From: Rossellomorea aquimaris | Lineage (GTDB): Bacteria; Bacillota; Bacilli; Bacillales; Bacillaceae_B | Assembly: GCF_035590735.1 (NCBI RefSeq) | Contig: NZ_CP141595.1 | Location: forward strand, 2,017,001-2,081,000 | Reading direction: 5' to 3' | DNA length: 64,000 nucleotides | Part shown: one piece after another, positions 42,349 to 53,316 of the stretch | Numbering within the stretch: position 1 is the stretch's first letter | How the letters are laid out: every line of letters begins with the position of its first letter | Notes under the pieces: model-generated | What the model was told of the DNA's origin: nothing | Database searches by the model: none | Seen by the model: the letters and a program-made list of their open reading frames with translations, nothing else | Program-made: the position numbers and the translations under genes

Positions 42349-43275
42349 CTATTCTTGAATAGATTTATCCACATCTTTCTCCTTAGATAATTCTTGTGAA
42401 GCGCTAGGCACTTTTCTTTTTTCCACATTGATAAGATCGGAAGAATAAATCGAAGTGATAACTTGCCCGCCAATTACTTTTGCACGGATGAGAAGCGGCT
42501 GGTTATAAGCGTTTCTAAAAGTGAAGTCGGGTCCATACCAGCTAACTGTAGCGTCTCTGCCCAGAGGTACGTAGGGAACCCTCTTTGAATGATGATACCG
42601 TTCTAATATTTTTACACCTGCCTGGTCAACCGCATTAAATAAAGTGGATGATACCTGACAAATCCCACCCCCTATATCTTCCGAGAGTTCCCCTTTTACA
42701 ATCACGGGGGCTTTTTTATACCCCTTTTCTTTCGTTCTTCTTCCTACCACACCATTAAAGGAGAATACTTCTCCAGGGAACACAACTGTATTATTGATTT
42801 TCTCTGTCGCTAGAACGATATTTTGAGTCCGTTCCTCATTATGCTTATTGAAATATGTGACGTATCTTCCAATAAGCTGTGTTCGGATGTGCGCAAGGAT
42901 CTCACTGTCGACTTTGGGATGTAGTGTCATAAGGGGTGCTTTCGTATTGATGGATCCACTAGAAAAGAAGAAGGAATGAACCAGCTCACGAAATTTCCTT
43001 TCATTAAGTTTGTAACCGGCTCTTTCTGAAATAATTTGATTATTCTCACTGAGATAAGCATTCTGAGGAGGGGTATAAACCCGTTTTTGTACTTTTGAAA
43101 CTAATTCATCATATTTATTTTCATCCATTATTGGTTCATCTACCAATGGTATATTTAATGAATTTCGTTCTATAGAAATTGGCGCATGATTTTGAAATTG
43201 AATATGTAATTGATCTTGACCATTCATCACAGGAAACAGTAAAAGACCAATTGAACTAAGTTTAATCCAGAGCAT
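42349..43275 (-). CDS. VanW family protein
   Basis: The 308-residue protein starts with a short hydrophobic segment (LSSIGLLLFPVM), probably a signal or anchor. The VanW domain fills the second half: VVFPGEVFSFNGVVGRRT, GGGICQVSSTLFNAV, ERYHHSKRVPYVP and FRNAYNQPLLI. VanW proteins occur with vancomycin clusters and as cell-surface proteins in many spore formers; no biochemical function is certain. The start ATG has GGAAGGG 6 bases upstream. No van genes are near, so resistance should not be assumed. Confidence 0.9.
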   Translation of the reverse strand: MLWIKLSSIGLLLFPVMNGQDQLHIQFQNHAPISIERNSLNIPLVDEPIMDENKYDELVSKVQKRVYTPPQNAYLSENNQIISERAGYKLNERKFRELVHSFFFSSGSINTKAPLMTLHPKVDSEILAHIRTQLIGRYVTYFNKHNEERTQNIVLATEKINNTVVFPGEVFSFNGVVGRRTKEKGYKKAPVIVKGELSEDIGGGICQVSSTLFNAVDQAGVKILERYHHSKRVPYVPLGRDATVSWYGPDFTFRNAYNQPLLIRAKVIGGQVITSIYSSDLINVEKRKVPSASQELSKEKDVDKSIQE

Positions 43276-43405
43276 GTGAACCCTTCCTTTCGTATGTAGT
43301 ATCGGTGGAAAAGCCTTATTTCATGTTAAATCCTAATTGCCAAAAATTGATGGTTATGTATTTGCAGTTGTGATTAGAAACTAAGGAAAAAAAAGAGGTC
43401 TTTAC

Positions 43406-44224
43406 ATGCTTTATTTATTCAGGTTCATGATGGTTATGTCTTTACTTATTGCCTGCAGTGCTAAACCTGCGGGAGCAATGCCTAGTTTTACAGTAGAAAT
43501 ACTTCCGTGGGATCAAGTGAAAGAGATCATTCCTAAACAATCGTATTTTACGATCATTGATGTAGAAACCGGCCATTCTTTCAAGGTACAAAGAAGAGCA
43601 GGAAGCAAACATGCGGATGTACAACCAGTTACAAAAAAAGACACGAAAATCATGAAATCCATCTATGGGGGCAAATGGAGTTGGGACCGTCGTGCAATTC
43701 TCGTTTTAGTACATGATCAACTAATATCTGCCTCAATGAACGGGATGCCGCACGGAGCAGGTGCTCTCCAAAACAATTTTCCGGGACATTTCTGCGTGCA
43801 TTTTTATGGAAGTACAACCCATAAAACGTCAACACCTGATTTGGGACATAAGATCATGATTTTAAAAGCAGGTGGAAAACTGGATGAGTTTCTATACAAA
43901 TTAGACCCCTATGAATTGATCAGCGTTATGGAGATTGCTGTCAATCAGCATGATGAAAAGCTGATTTCACAAGTGATGTTTGGAAGTAATGCGTCCGTGA
44001 AGGAAACCCTTAAGAGAGTGAAACATATAGATGTTACTCAGAGATCGATACTTCCTGTAGAGGATTTACCTGCATTTGTTGGGATAAAGCTTAAGTTTAG
44101 AGTGAAATGGATACGTTCCAATCAAGCTCAAGAAGAAAATAACGTTCAATTCATCATTCGGAAAGATGCGATTGAAGATCAATGGAAAATAGACGGTCAC
44201 TCATTTCTTGAGGAAATGGAATAA
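43406..44224 (+). CDS. Putative lipoprotein of unknown function
   Basis: The 272-residue protein has a signal peptide with lipobox LIAC, Cys17 as the likely lipidated residue; a type I cleavage after PAGA is also possible. The body has TIIDVETGHSFKVQRR, NGMPHGAGALQNN and GHFCVHFYGSTTH, where the His and Cys pattern faintly recalls the L,D-transpeptidase SHGCVR motif. It is not the standard motif, so I make no enzymatic call. It is divergent from the VanW gene (130-bp gap). A cell-envelope role is likely. Confidence 0.8.
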   Translation: MLYLFRFMMVMSLLIACSAKPAGAMPSFTVEILPWDQVKEIIPKQSYFTIIDVETGHSFKVQRRAGSKHADVQPVTKKDTKIMKSIYGGKWSWDRRAILVLVHDQLISASMNGMPHGAGALQNNFPGHFCVHFYGSTTHKTSTPDLGHKIMILKAGGKLDEFLYKLDPYELISVMEIAVNQHDEKLISQVMFGSNASVKETLKRVKHIDVTQRSILPVEDLPAFVGIKLKFRVKWIRSNQAQEENNVQFIIRKDAIEDQWKIDGHSFLEEME

Positions 44225-44340
44225 GGGTCCATTCAGATACATTATTTCCCTCCAGTGGTGAATTCTTATTCTTTATGAGCGTTTTTAATATGAAAAATAG
44301 GGAAAAGGGTATATAAATGAATCGTGGAGGGAACACATCG

Positions 44341-44961
44341 ATGTTTGATTTTGTAATAAATTTAATTAAGGAGCTTGGAATGTGGGGGTTATTCGCTGGA
44401 AATGCAATTGAAGCCTCATCCTTGCCATTTCCGGGAGCCTTCGTAACGCTGACATATGGTTACCTTTTAGATCCATCTTTGACGAACCTGATCATTTTAG
44501 CATTCACAAGCAGCTTGGTTTATACGGTGTTTAGTTATATCCCTTATGGAATAGGATATAAATTAAAAGATAAAATCAAAGAAAAAACCAGCTCAAAGAA
44601 AATGGCAAAAGGTCAGAAATGGTTTCGGAAATGTGGATTGTGGAGTATTGCCATCACGAGACCGCTTGGCATTGGTAACTATATTTCTTATGTTGCAGGT
44701 ATTAGTAAAGTGAACAAATGGAAGTTTGGCGGATTAACCTTCATCGGAATCTTTCCAATTACCCTCACGATGTTAATAGTCGGCAAGAATGGAAATCTCA
44801 AATATGTACAGTCTTTGATGAGTAACATACAAACCTACCTTCTCATTGGAGCGGCTATACTGTTGAGTGGTTTCTTATCATATAAATACTTTTTTAAGTT
44901 GAAGGAAAAAAACACCAGTTGTTTGGACGATGAGTCAAGCATAGCAAAACAATCCGAATAA
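44341..44961 (+). CDS. DedA family membrane protein
   Basis: The 206-residue protein has about five membrane segments. The DedA (SNARE-associated/VTT) features are LFAGNAIEASSLPFPGAFVTL near the start and ITRPLGIGNYISYVAGISKVN. DedA proteins act in phospholipid flipping (undecaprenyl phosphate or other lipid recycling) and membrane homeostasis. ATG 44341 has GGAGGG 9 bases upstream; a start at 44317 is also possible and would add 8 residues. A terminator follows. Confidence 0.9.
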   Translation: MFDFVINLIKELGMWGLFAGNAIEASSLPFPGAFVTLTYGYLLDPSLTNLIILAFTSSLVYTVFSYIPYGIGYKLKDKIKEKTSSKKMAKGQKWFRKCGLWSIAITRPLGIGNYISYVAGISKVNKWKFGGLTFIGIFPITLTMLIVGKNGNLKYVQSLMSNIQTYLLIGAAILLSGFLSYKYFFKLKEKNTSCLDDESSIAKQSE

Positions 44962-44971
44962 ACAAGACATC

Positions 44972-45004
44972 GATTCGCTCCTCATTCGGGAAGCGGATTT
45001 TTTT
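44972..45004 (+). terminator. Terminator of dedA
   Basis: GATTCGCT / AGCGGATT stem (two G-T pairs), 12-nt loop, T-run. Confidence 0.75.
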
Positions 45005-45143
45005 GTTAGAAGGGAGATGTACACACTAATCGTTAGGTGACCAGATCCGGTTTCCTCAATCTACTACATGCTCCAATCCCTTTACGTATGATATAATGAA
45101 TAGTCGAGATTAGTAGATTTACTTGAAAGGTTTGAATGAAACC

Positions 45144-47765
45144 ATGAAACAATATACTCCAATGATAAAACAATACTTACAAGTAAAGGCAGAATACCAA
45201 GATGCCTTTTTATTTTTTCGTTTAGGTGATTTTTATGAAATGTTTTTTGACGACGCCATTGCCGCATCTCAGGAACTTGAAATAACGTTAACAAGTCGTG
45301 ATGGGGGAGGGAAGGAACGTATTCCTATGTGTGGAGTTCCCTACCACTCTGCTCCTAACTACATAGAGCAACTCATCGATAAAGGCTTTAAAGTAGCAAT
45401 TTGTGAACAAACCGAAGATCCGAAACAAGCTAAGGGAGTTGTGCGGAGAGAAGTTGTTCAGCTCATTACACCCGGTACGGTTATGGATGGAAAGGGCCTG
45501 AATGACAAAGAGAACAACTATATTGCTTCTGTTACCGATTTTAATGATCAAACATACGGACTGTCTTATAGTGACTTAACAACAGGGGAAACAAAAGTGA
45601 CTTTGGTCACAGATGGCCTTCAAGCATTATTGAATGAATTATCTACGATTGGTGCGAAGGAAGTCGTCATTCACCCCGATCTTAGTGAAGCTGTTCAAGG
45701 AAAGATTAAAGAGCGAAACGATGTTACTTTGTCATACGAGAAAGGAGCAGACAGAGGAGGAGATTTTGCTCATCTCGTTGCTCCTTTAAAACAAGATAAA
45801 CTAATAAAAGCTTCATCCATCCTTTTTCATTACCTCTTCCGTACACAGAAGAGAAGCCTGGATCATTTACAAGTAGTGGAGACATATCAGCTGCATCAAT
45901 TTATGAAAATGGATTATTATTCAAAACGAAATCTGGAGTTGACAGAAACGATCCGCTCAAAAGGTAAGAAGGGTTCGCTTCTTTGGCTATTAGATGAAAC
46001 GATGACGGCTATGGGAGCCAGGTTACTCAAGCAATGGATCGATCGACCACTTATTCATAAACAGGACATTGAAAAACGTCAAACGGTTGTCGAAGTGCTT
46101 TTGGAGCGATTTTTTGAAAGGCAGGAGCTTAGAGAACGATTAAAGGAAGTGTATGATCTAGAGAGGCTGGCGGGACGCGTTGCGTTCGGTAATGTGAATG
46201 CACGTGATCTGATTCAGCTGAAAAAATCACTTCAGCAAGTACCCGTGTTAAAACATCTGGTGGGATCACTCGAAAATGATGCAACCGATGATCTCGTAAA
46301 GAAACTTGATCCATGTGAAGAGCTAACAGATCTTCTTGACCTGGCTTTAGTGGAAAACCCTCCTCTAACAATTAAAGAGGGAAGCCTGATTCGGGATGGG
46401 TATCATGATGAGCTTGATCAATACCGTGATGCAAGTAGAAACGGGAAGTCCTGGATTGCTCAACTCGAGCGTGATGAGAGGGAAAGAACTGGAATCAGGT
46501 CCCTTAAAGTTGGTTTTAACCGGGTCTTTGGCTATTATATCGAAGTAACGAGAGCAAACCTTCAACACCTGGAAGAAGACCGCTATGAAAGAAAACAAAC
46601 ATTAACAAATGCGGAGCGATTCATCACCCCGGAGTTAAAGGAAAAAGAAGCGCTTATCCTTCAGGCCGATGAAAAAAGCGTGGATCTGGAATATGAACTG
46701 TTCCTTGGGATTCGTGAAAGGGTGAAAGAATTTATACCCCGCCTGCAGAAGCTCGCGAAACTCGTAAGTGAATTAGACGTTCTTCAATGCTTTGCAACGG
46801 TCAGTGAAAAGCGTCATTATACCCGCCCTATCTTTAATGAAGAAAGAAGAATCCTGTTGAGGGACGGACGTCATCCGGTTGTGGAAAAGGTGATGGGTGC
46901 TCAGGAATATGTTCCGAACGACTGCTATATGGATCAAGAAAAAGAAGTCTTTCTTATAACAGGACCGAATATGTCGGGAAAGAGTACTTATATGAGGCAG
47001 GTGGCATTAACGAGTATTCTTGCTCAAATTGGGTGTTATGTTCCTGCCAGTGAGGCAAACCTGCCAATCTTTGACCAAGTATTTACGCGAATTGGGGCAG
47101 CAGATGATCTGATTTCAGGTCAGAGTACTTTCATGGTTGAGATGTTAGAGGCGAAAAATGCGATCATCCACGCGACTCAGCAGAGTTTAATATTATTTGA
47201 TGAAATTGGACGTGGTACTTCCACTTATGACGGCATGGCATTGGCCCAAGCGATCATTGAATACATTCATGAACATATAGGGGCAAAAACCTTATTCTCT
47301 ACTCACTATCATGAGCTGACGGTTCTTGAAGAAGAATTACAAAAGGTAACAAACGTACATGTAAGTGCCATGGAACAAAACGGGAAGCTCGTATTCCTTC
47401 ATAAAATCAAGGAGGGAGCAGCTGACAAAAGTTATGGTATTCATGTTGCAGAGCTTGCAGAGCTGCCTAAAGCCCTGATTGAAAGAGCGAATGAAATCCT
47501 TCTTGAGCTTGAGCGCAAGGATGATCCTTCTTACTCCAGAGAAGTGGCTGTTGCGAGGGAATCAGCTCTAGAGAAACACGAACCAAATGAAGAAGATCTT
47601 GCTCAGCTATCCTTCTTTGCTGCAGAGAAAAAGGAGAAAAAAGAAACCCTTACTTCTAAAGAAAAGAAATGCTTAGATGAGCTTAAAAAGCTCGATATCC
47701 TGGAGATGACTCCATTGGATGCAATGAACACCCTCTACGGCATCCAAAAAAATTTAAAAAATTAA
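45144..47765 (+). CDS. mutS: DNA mismatch repair protein MutS
   Basis: The 873-residue protein has all MutS domains. The N-terminal mismatch-binding motif GDFYEMF with the wedging Phe is near residue 30. The ATPase has Walker [10 protein letters not shown], then [12 protein letters not shown] and STHYHEL. It recognises base mismatches and recruits MutL. ATG 45144 gives [12 protein letters not shown], aligned with B. subtilis MutS; a frame 7 codons longer (TTG 45123) has no better site. mutL starts 13 bases after the stop. Confidence 0.98.
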   Translation: MKQYTPMIKQYLQVKAEYQDAFLFFRLGDFYEMFFDDAIAASQELEITLTSRDGGGKERIPMCGVPYHSAPNYIEQLIDKGFKVAICEQTEDPKQAKGVVRREVVQLITPGTVMDGKGLNDKENNYIASVTDFNDQTYGLSYSDLTTGETKVTLVTDGLQALLNELSTIGAKEVVIHPDLSEAVQGKIKERNDVTLSYEKGADRGGDFAHLVAPLKQDKLIKASSILFHYLFRTQKRSLDHLQVVETYQLHQFMKMDYYSKRNLELTETIRSKGKKGSLLWLLDETMTAMGARLLKQWIDRPLIHKQDIEKRQTVVEVLLERFFERQELRERLKEVYDLERLAGRVAFGNVNARDLIQLKKSLQQVPVLKHLVGSLENDATDDLVKKLDPCEELTDLLDLALVENPPLTIKEGSLIRDGYHDELDQYRDASRNGKSWIAQLERDERERTGIRSLKVGFNRVFGYYIEVTRANLQHLEEDRYERKQTLTNAERFITPELKEKEALILQADEKSVDLEYELFLGIRERVKEFIPRLQKLAKLVSELDVLQCFATVSEKRHYTRPIFNEERRILLRDGRHPVVEKVMGAQEYVPNDCYMDQEKEVFLITGPNMSGKSTYMRQVALTSILAQIGCYVPASEANLPIFDQVFTRIGAADDLISGQSTFMVEMLEAKNAIIHATQQSLILFDEIGRGTSTYDGMALAQAIIEYIHEHIGAKTLFSTHYHELTVLEEELQKVTNVHVSAMEQNGKLVFLHKIKEGAADKSYGIHVAELAELPKALIERANEILLELERKDDPSYSREVAVARESALEKHEPNEEDLAQLSFFAAEKKEKKETLTSKEKKCLDELKKLDILEMTPLDAMNTLYGIQKNLKN

Positions 47766-47778
47766 AGGAGGTGAAACT

Positions 47779-49659
47779 GTGGTAAAAATATTTCAGCTTG
47801 ATGATTCGCTTTCTAATAAAATTGCCGCCGGTGAAGTTGTGGAAAGACCCGCTTCTGTCGTAAAGGAGCTCCTTGAAAACAGCATAGATGCAGGCGGATC
47901 CGTGATCGAAATTCATATAGAAGAAGCAGGCTTACATTCGATACGCATCATTGATAATGGTGACGGTATCGAAGAGGATGATGTACAAACAGCTTTTAAG
48001 CGTCATGCAACCAGTAAAATCAAAGACGAAAATGATTTATTCCGAATTCGGACTTTAGGATTTAGAGGAGAAGCCCTCCCCAGTATTGCTTCTGTTTCTC
48101 ATCTTACGTTAAAGACTAGTACGGGAGAAGGTCCAGGAACGTGTATCGAGCTTGAAGGTGGAGAAATCAACTCACTCGAAAAAACGTCGTCAAGAAAAGG
48201 CACAGATATCACAGTTTCACAATTGTTCTTCAATACACCCGCACGATTAAAATACATGAAAACCATTCATACTGAGCTGGGTAACATTACAGACGTGGTG
48301 AACCGGATTGCCCTGGCTCATCCTAACGTTTCAATCAAGCTTTTGCACAACGGAAAAGCTTTATTACACACCAATGGTAATGGAGATGTCCTGCAGGTTC
48401 TGGCAGCAATCTACGGGGTTGGAATTGCAAAAAAGATGGTTCCGATTGAAGTGAACTCACTCGATTTCAAGGTTAAGGGCTTCATCTCCCTGCCGGAGGT
48501 TACACGTGCCTCCAGAAATTATATTTCAACGATGATCAATGGGCGGTTTATAAAAAACTATGCTTTGGCGAAAGCGATCGGCGAGGGGTATCACACACTT
48601 CTTCCTATTGGTCGTCACCCCATCGTCCTTCTTAGCATAGAAATGGATCCAATTCTGGTAGATGTGAATGTACATCCTTCCAAGTTAGAGGTCCGTATTA
48701 GTAAAGAAAGTGAATTAAATACATTAGTTACTGAAGGAATCAAAAGGGTGTTTAAAGGAAAAGAATTGATTCCTTCAGGATCTGTGGCACCGAAGATTGT
48801 ACAGCCTAAATCAGAGCAAACGTTTATGAACCTGGACCATTCGGCTAAAACTCAGGCAAAAGAGGAAAGGGAGGGATTCGCAGGTGTTGTTCGCGAACGG
48901 TTGCTTCCTAAAGAAAAGCTGGAAGAGCCTTATGAGCCGAAACCAGAAATGAACGAATCCCAAGAGGCAAAAATTCCTGTTTCAGATGAACCGGCAGTTC
49001 CGGACTTAACGCACACACTTGAGGAAGAAATGGAATTCCAGGATACAAACGGGGAGGATGAAAAAGGTCACTCTCCTAGAGTTCCTCCACTTTACCCTGT
49101 TGGCCAAATGCACGGTACTTATATCTTCGCCCAAAATGATCGCGGCCTATATATAATTGATCAACATGCAGCTCAAGAGCGAATAAAATATGAGTTCTTT
49201 AAAGAAAAGGTGGGGGAGGTTGCGAAAGAGCTCCAAGAACTCCTGGTCCCACTTACCCTTGAATTTTCTACGGACGAGTATATTAAAATTAATGAATGCC
49301 GCCATCTTCTGGAAGAAGTCGGTGTGTTCCTGGAAGAGTTCGGCTACAATAGCTTTATTGTCCGGGCACATCCTCAATGGTTTCCAAAAGGGGAAGAACA
49401 GCAAACCATCGAAGATATGATCGAACAAGTGTTGAAAATGAACCGGGTTGATATCAAAAAACTCCGGGAAGAAGCGGCTATTATGATGAGTTGCAAAGGT
49501 TCGATCAAGGCGAACCATCATTTGCGCAATGAAGACATGCAAGCTTTACTGGACGAACTGAGAAGAACGAGTGATCCATTTACCTGTCCCCACGGCAGGC
49601 CAATCATCATTCACTATTCAACTTATGAAATGGAAAAAATGTTTAAAAGAATAATGTAA
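47779..49659 (+). CDS. mutL: DNA mismatch repair protein MutL
   Basis: The 626-residue GHKL ATPase has [33 protein letters not shown] and [11 protein letters not shown]. The C-terminal part carries the endonuclease metal motif region, including [12 protein letters not shown], as in Bacillus MutL. It nicks or coordinates excision after MutS. GTG 47779 has AAAGGAGGTG upstream. It forms an operon with mutS and ends in a strong terminator. Confidence 0.98.
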   Translation: MVKIFQLDDSLSNKIAAGEVVERPASVVKELLENSIDAGGSVIEIHIEEAGLHSIRIIDNGDGIEEDDVQTAFKRHATSKIKDENDLFRIRTLGFRGEALPSIASVSHLTLKTSTGEGPGTCIELEGGEINSLEKTSSRKGTDITVSQLFFNTPARLKYMKTIHTELGNITDVVNRIALAHPNVSIKLLHNGKALLHTNGNGDVLQVLAAIYGVGIAKKMVPIEVNSLDFKVKGFISLPEVTRASRNYISTMINGRFIKNYALAKAIGEGYHTLLPIGRHPIVLLSIEMDPILVDVNVHPSKLEVRISKESELNTLVTEGIKRVFKGKELIPSGSVAPKIVQPKSEQTFMNLDHSAKTQAKEEREGFAGVVRERLLPKEKLEEPYEPKPEMNESQEAKIPVSDEPAVPDLTHTLEEEMEFQDTNGEDEKGHSPRVPPLYPVGQMHGTYIFAQNDRGLYIIDQHAAQERIKYEFFKEKVGEVAKELQELLVPLTLEFSTDEYIKINECRHLLEEVGVFLEEFGYNSFIVRAHPQWFPKGEEQQTIEDMIEQVLKMNRVDIKKLREEAAIMMSCKGSIKANHHLRNEDMQALLDELRRTSDPFTCPHGRPIIIHYSTYEMEKMFKRIM

Positions 49660-49662
49660 AAT

Positions 49663-49698
49663 AAGCCGATGGAATACTGCTAATCCATCGGCTTTTTC
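49663..49698 (+). terminator. Terminator of mutSL
   Basis: AAGCCGATGGA / TCCATCGGCTT perfect stem with 10-nt loop and T5. Confidence 0.92.
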
Positions 49699-49823
49699 TC
49701 TGTAGTCATTAATCACCAGTGGCAGATCCTATGTTGTTATAAGCAAAACACCCTACAAGAATAATAGACCATTCCTTGAAGGTACTGGGAAGATGATCTG
49801 AACAGATAATTAAATATCATAAT

Positions 49824-49850
49824 ATGCCTCACCCAATTAAGGTGAGGCAT
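49824..49850 (-). terminator. Hairpin after the small beta-rich gene
   Basis: ATGCCTCACC / GGTGAGGCAT perfect stem with a 7-nt loop. The tail on the minus strand is AT-rich but without a clear T-run. Confidence 0.55.
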
Positions 49851-49864
49851 AGGTTGTCCTGATT

Positions 49865-50302
49865 TTATCCAGCTGTTGCAATAGCACTAAAACTCTCAGG
49901 ACCGACTCTGATAGTCCCAATAGCTGAGGCGCTTATATATGCGGTATATACTAAAGGTCCACTTTCCGGCTTAGGGGCATTAAAGTTTGCGCCAGAAAAT
50001 GTAATAAGCTGTGGCCCCAATATCTCAAGACTCAATTGCTGTTCTGCAGAATATACAGTTGTTAAACCTGATTGTTGCGTCCCTCTTACTACAGTGATAG
50101 TGACACTAGTTGCAAGCGGAACTAAAGGTAACTGTACAGCAACAGTTCCACTGAACTCCACTCTTATCTGTCCAACGGTTGCCTTTGACACGTCTAGCCC
50201 CACCACGCCAAATAAAGAATCGGTACCTACAAGGATTGGAGTTGTTAAAGTGTTTGCCAAACTGGCATTTTGACTTGTTCTACCATCTAGGAAGATACCC
50301 AT
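49865..50302 (-). CDS. Small beta-rich hypothetical protein, possibly spore-surface
   Basis: The 145-residue protein begins MGIFLDGRTSQNASLANT, is rich in Val, Ser, Thr, Gly and Ala, has no cysteine or signal peptide, and alternates strands (QIRVEFSGTVAVQLPL, SVTITVVRG, LVYTAYISASAIGTIRVG). The pattern resembles a jelly-roll like those of BclA C-terminal domains and other exosporium proteins, but I cannot prove homology. AGGAGGTGAG precedes two adjacent ATGs (50305 and 50302). CATATACTA and CATAACATA on the minus strand (50327-50340) resemble sigma-K -10 elements, without a matched -35. Confidence 0.75.
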   Translation of the reverse strand: MGIFLDGRTSQNASLANTLTTPILVGTDSLFGVVGLDVSKATVGQIRVEFSGTVAVQLPLVPLATSVTITVVRGTQQSGLTTVYSAEQQLSLEILGPQLITFSGANFNAPKPESGPLVYTAYISASAIGTIRVGPESFSAIATAG

Positions 50303-50305
50303 CAT

Positions 50306-50833
50306 CTCACCTCCTCTTTACTAAACTAGTATATGTTATGCTATTTAACTATTAATGACTGTGCTCGTTGATTATAAATGAAAAAAATACACCAAGCAGC
50401 TGTGTATATAAGTTTGGGTCATTCTGATAGGGACCGACGATAGATAAGAGAATTACATCAGAAAAGGGGGCTATAAAGGGTGGTGCACCTTAAGAAATTT
50501 CAAGGCTATAGCAATTTAAGTAGGACTTCTGAACATATTAAACTACAATAATAATATTATGGAAACTAAATTATTCTGTTTTTAAAGAGTTTTTGATTAT
50601 TCGAGTAATTAATCAGAAACAGATTGTAAGGGTTTTTGGAAATAAAAAGGTTTAAAGTGATAGAGATTGAGACGTACTGTTCCTCTATAAGACGAAAGAG
50701 CTTAATAGCCCTCTCGTTTTTTTATATGAAATTAATCAGAATGCATTTTTGTAGAAGGAATTCTTCTCACAAAAAGCTAATAATATGATATAGATATTTT
50801 CAGAAAATTCCATATATAATAGGGGGAAATGGA
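50306..50833. other. 528-bp gene-poor region
   Basis: AT-rich spacer between divergent genes. It holds sigma-K-like -10 sequences near the left end, a terminator-like hairpin at 50692-50723, and no convincing open frame. A 23-codon GTG frame near 50480 is too short to call. Confidence 0.5.
50692..50723 (+). terminator. Terminator-like hairpin without an upstream gene
   Basis: ACGAAAGAGC / GCCCTCTCGT stem with two mismatches, 6-nt loop and seven T. Nothing recognisable is transcribed into it; a small RNA is possible. Confidence 0.45.
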
Positions 50834-53218
50834 ATGAATGGAGGCATAGAGCTTCTAAGGGAGAAAAAGAATAAACGCCTTAAAATTACATTATGGACAG
50901 CGGGATCCATTCTGTTTATCATGCTTGGAATTCTAATTTTTGTAAATTATTACATTGATAAATCGTTGCCTGTTACATCTGGTACCATTTCTTTAAAAGG
51001 GTTATCCCAAGATGTAGAAGTGATCAGGGATAAAGACGGTGTGCCCCATATTCTTGCTCAGAATGAAAAAGACCTGTATATGGCACAAGGCTATGTACAG
51101 GCGCAGGATCGTTTATTCCAAATGGACCTAAGCAGAAGACAGGCTTCGGGGCGGTTAAGTGAAGTGGTCGGTGAGAAAGCAATTGATCGGGACAAGTTCT
51201 TCCGGACATTTGGTTTGCGGAGGGCAGCGGAGGTTTCATTTGCGGCATATCCTGATGAAGCCAAGCAGCTTCTCGAATGGTATGCAGGTGGGGTCAACGC
51301 TTATATGCAAGAAGCCACAGATGAAGGAAGGCTTCCTATTGAATTCACCCTGCTTGGTTATAAACCTGAAAGATGGACGCCCATCGATTCATTGACCATT
51401 GGGAAGTATATGGCATTTGATTTAGGGGGCCACTGGCAAGGTCAGGCTTTCCGGTACTGGGCATTAGAAAACCTGCCAAAAGATAAAGCGTATGATTTGT
51501 TCCCTTCATACCCTGAAGACGCTCCTACCATTCTATCAGATATAGGAGAAATTCAGGTTGATATGGAGCAATCATTTGCCAGTGCAGTCATTCCACCGGA
51601 GTTTAATGGGAGCAACAACTGGGTGGTAAGCGGAGAGAAAACAGCCAGTGGTAAACCACTCCTGGCAGACGACCCCCATCTCTCACTGGGAACTCCTTCC
51701 ATATGGTATCAGATGCACCTGGAATCACCGCAAGTCAATGTGAGTGGAGTGATTTTTGCTGGTATCCCAGGAATCATCCTTGGTCATAATGAGCAAATTG
51801 CGTGGGGGGTAACAAATACGGGACCTGATGTTCAGGACTTATATGTTGAAAAACGAAATGAAGAAGATCCTTCCCTGTTTTTATATGATGAAAATTGGGA
51901 AAGGGCAACGATCATAGAAGAGCCCATTAAAGTAAAAGATGGTGACACCATACCTTATGAAGTCACGATCACAAGACATGGTCCGGTGATTTCAGAATTT
52001 GCTCATCAAAATGAGAGTGGAAAGGTGCTTTCAATGAGATGGACAGCACTTGATCCAAGTCTGGAACTTCTCGCAATCCTTAACATCAATAAGGCAAAGG
52101 ATTGGGATGAATTTGAAGAAGCCTTAAAGGACTTCCATGTTCCTACGCAAAATTTCGTTTTTGCCTCAGTGGATGGGACGATTGCGTATAAGGCAAATGG
52201 GAAAATTCCCATTAGGAAAAAAGGGAACGGGCTTCTGCCTGTTCCCGGGTGGGATCCTGATTATGAATGGGAAGGGTTTATACCATTCGAAGAGCTTCCA
52301 AAAGTCATCAATCCCCAATCGGGCTTCATATCAACTGCAAATAATAAAGTAGTTTCCGATGAATATCCATATCACATTAGTCATCACTGGGCTCAGCCAT
52401 ATCGGTACATGAGAATATCGGAGTATTTAGAAGCGGAAAATGACCTCACACTTTCAGATATGAAAGACCTTCAAATGGATCAGATGAATTTACATGCACG
52501 TGAAATGGTTCCTATTCTTATTGAAGATATGGAGAGCGGCTCATTAACAGCTAAAGAAAAAGAAGCGGTTGAGTTGCTGAAGTCCTGGAACTATAAAGAT
52601 GATAAAAATTTTGCAGCGCCACTCGTTTTTCATCAATGGATGAACGAAATTTCCACTGGCCTATTTAAGAAGGAAGTTCCTAAAGATATTATTAAATTAT
52701 TTGAAGGCCGTCAAAGTGTCGTGGATGAACTCATTCGAAAAGCTCATAAAGGAGAGGAGTCTCAGTGGTTTGTTGATAAGGGAGGGTACAAAACTTTTCT
52801 AACAGCTTCACTTACCCAAGCAATAGACGTTCTGCAAGAAGCTTATGGTTCTTCAATGGACGAGTGGGAGTGGGGACTGTATCATAGAGTATACTTTGAA
52901 CACCCTTTATCGGGGGCTTCTTCCGTGTTGAAATGGTTCTTGAATGACCGGGATCCCGAGCCGGTGGGAGGTAGTAGGGTGACGGTGGGAGCTGCGAGTT
53001 ACAATGACAGTGGAATCGTCAATCATGGTGCTTCATGGAGATTTGTTATTGACGCAGAGAACATGAACAATGGTTATCATATTGTAGGTCCAGGACAAGC
53101 GGGGCATTATAAAAGTGAATGGTATCAAAATCAAATGGACGCATGGAAAAATGGGGACTATCATCAAACAACCATTTCCAACCCACAAGGGGATAGGTTA
53201 ATTTTAAAAGCTAATTAA
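50834..53218 (+). CDS. Penicillin acylase family protein
   Basis: The 794-residue Ntn-hydrolase precursor has an N-terminal anchor (about residues 18-40), an alpha-part with PHILAQNEKDLYMAQGY and QDRLFQMDLSRR, and the autocatalytic site at Gly259-Ser260 in FNGSNNWV; Ser260 becomes the N-terminal nucleophile of the beta chain. DDPHL and PGVPG-like segments follow (GIPGIILGHNEQIAWG). Substrates in the family are amide-linked acyl compounds, including beta-lactams and acyl-homoserine lactones; the real one is unknown. ATG 50834 follows AGGGGG. It is probably an extracellular membrane-bound enzyme. Confidence 0.93.
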   Translation: MNGGIELLREKKNKRLKITLWTAGSILFIMLGILIFVNYYIDKSLPVTSGTISLKGLSQDVEVIRDKDGVPHILAQNEKDLYMAQGYVQAQDRLFQMDLSRRQASGRLSEVVGEKAIDRDKFFRTFGLRRAAEVSFAAYPDEAKQLLEWYAGGVNAYMQEATDEGRLPIEFTLLGYKPERWTPIDSLTIGKYMAFDLGGHWQGQAFRYWALENLPKDKAYDLFPSYPEDAPTILSDIGEIQVDMEQSFASAVIPPEFNGSNNWVVSGEKTASGKPLLADDPHLSLGTPSIWYQMHLESPQVNVSGVIFAGIPGIILGHNEQIAWGVTNTGPDVQDLYVEKRNEEDPSLFLYDENWERATIIEEPIKVKDGDTIPYEVTITRHGPVISEFAHQNESGKVLSMRWTALDPSLELLAILNINKAKDWDEFEEALKDFHVPTQNFVFASVDGTIAYKANGKIPIRKKGNGLLPVPGWDPDYEWEGFIPFEELPKVINPQSGFISTANNKVVSDEYPYHISHHWAQPYRYMRISEYLEAENDLTLSDMKDLQMDQMNLHAREMVPILIEDMESGSLTAKEKEAVELLKSWNYKDDKNFAAPLVFHQWMNEISTGLFKKEVPKDIIKLFEGRQSVVDELIRKAHKGEESQWFVDKGGYKTFLTASLTQAIDVLQEAYGSSMDEWEWGLYHRVYFEHPLSGASSVLKWFLNDRDPEPVGGSRVTVGAASYNDSGIVNHGASWRFVIDAENMNNGYHIVGPGQAGHYKSEWYQNQMDAWKNGDYHQTTISNPQGDRLILKAN

Positions 53219-53283
53219 AGTCTGTGGCAGCTGGTCATCAAAAGTTGAAAAACAAATTATACATGAAAAATTACTAACATCCA

Positions 53284-53316
53284 TAAACAACCTGGAGACC
53301 CTCTCCGGGCTGTTTA
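53284..53316 (+). terminator. Weak terminator of the acylase gene
   Basis: TAAACAACCTGGAG / CTCCGGGCTGTTTA stem with one mismatch; the T-run is poor. Confidence 0.4.

Noticed and set aside
42349..43275. Vancomycin resistance from the VanW gene
   Set aside because: No vanHAX or regulators are near. VanW-domain proteins are common in susceptible spore formers.
50476..50551. T-box-like sequence (AGGGTGGTGCACC) and a 23-codon GTG frame
   Set aside because: The match to the T-box motif is partial, there is no specifier stem visible and the gene downstream is an acylase, not an amino-acid gene. The short frame shows no coding signs.
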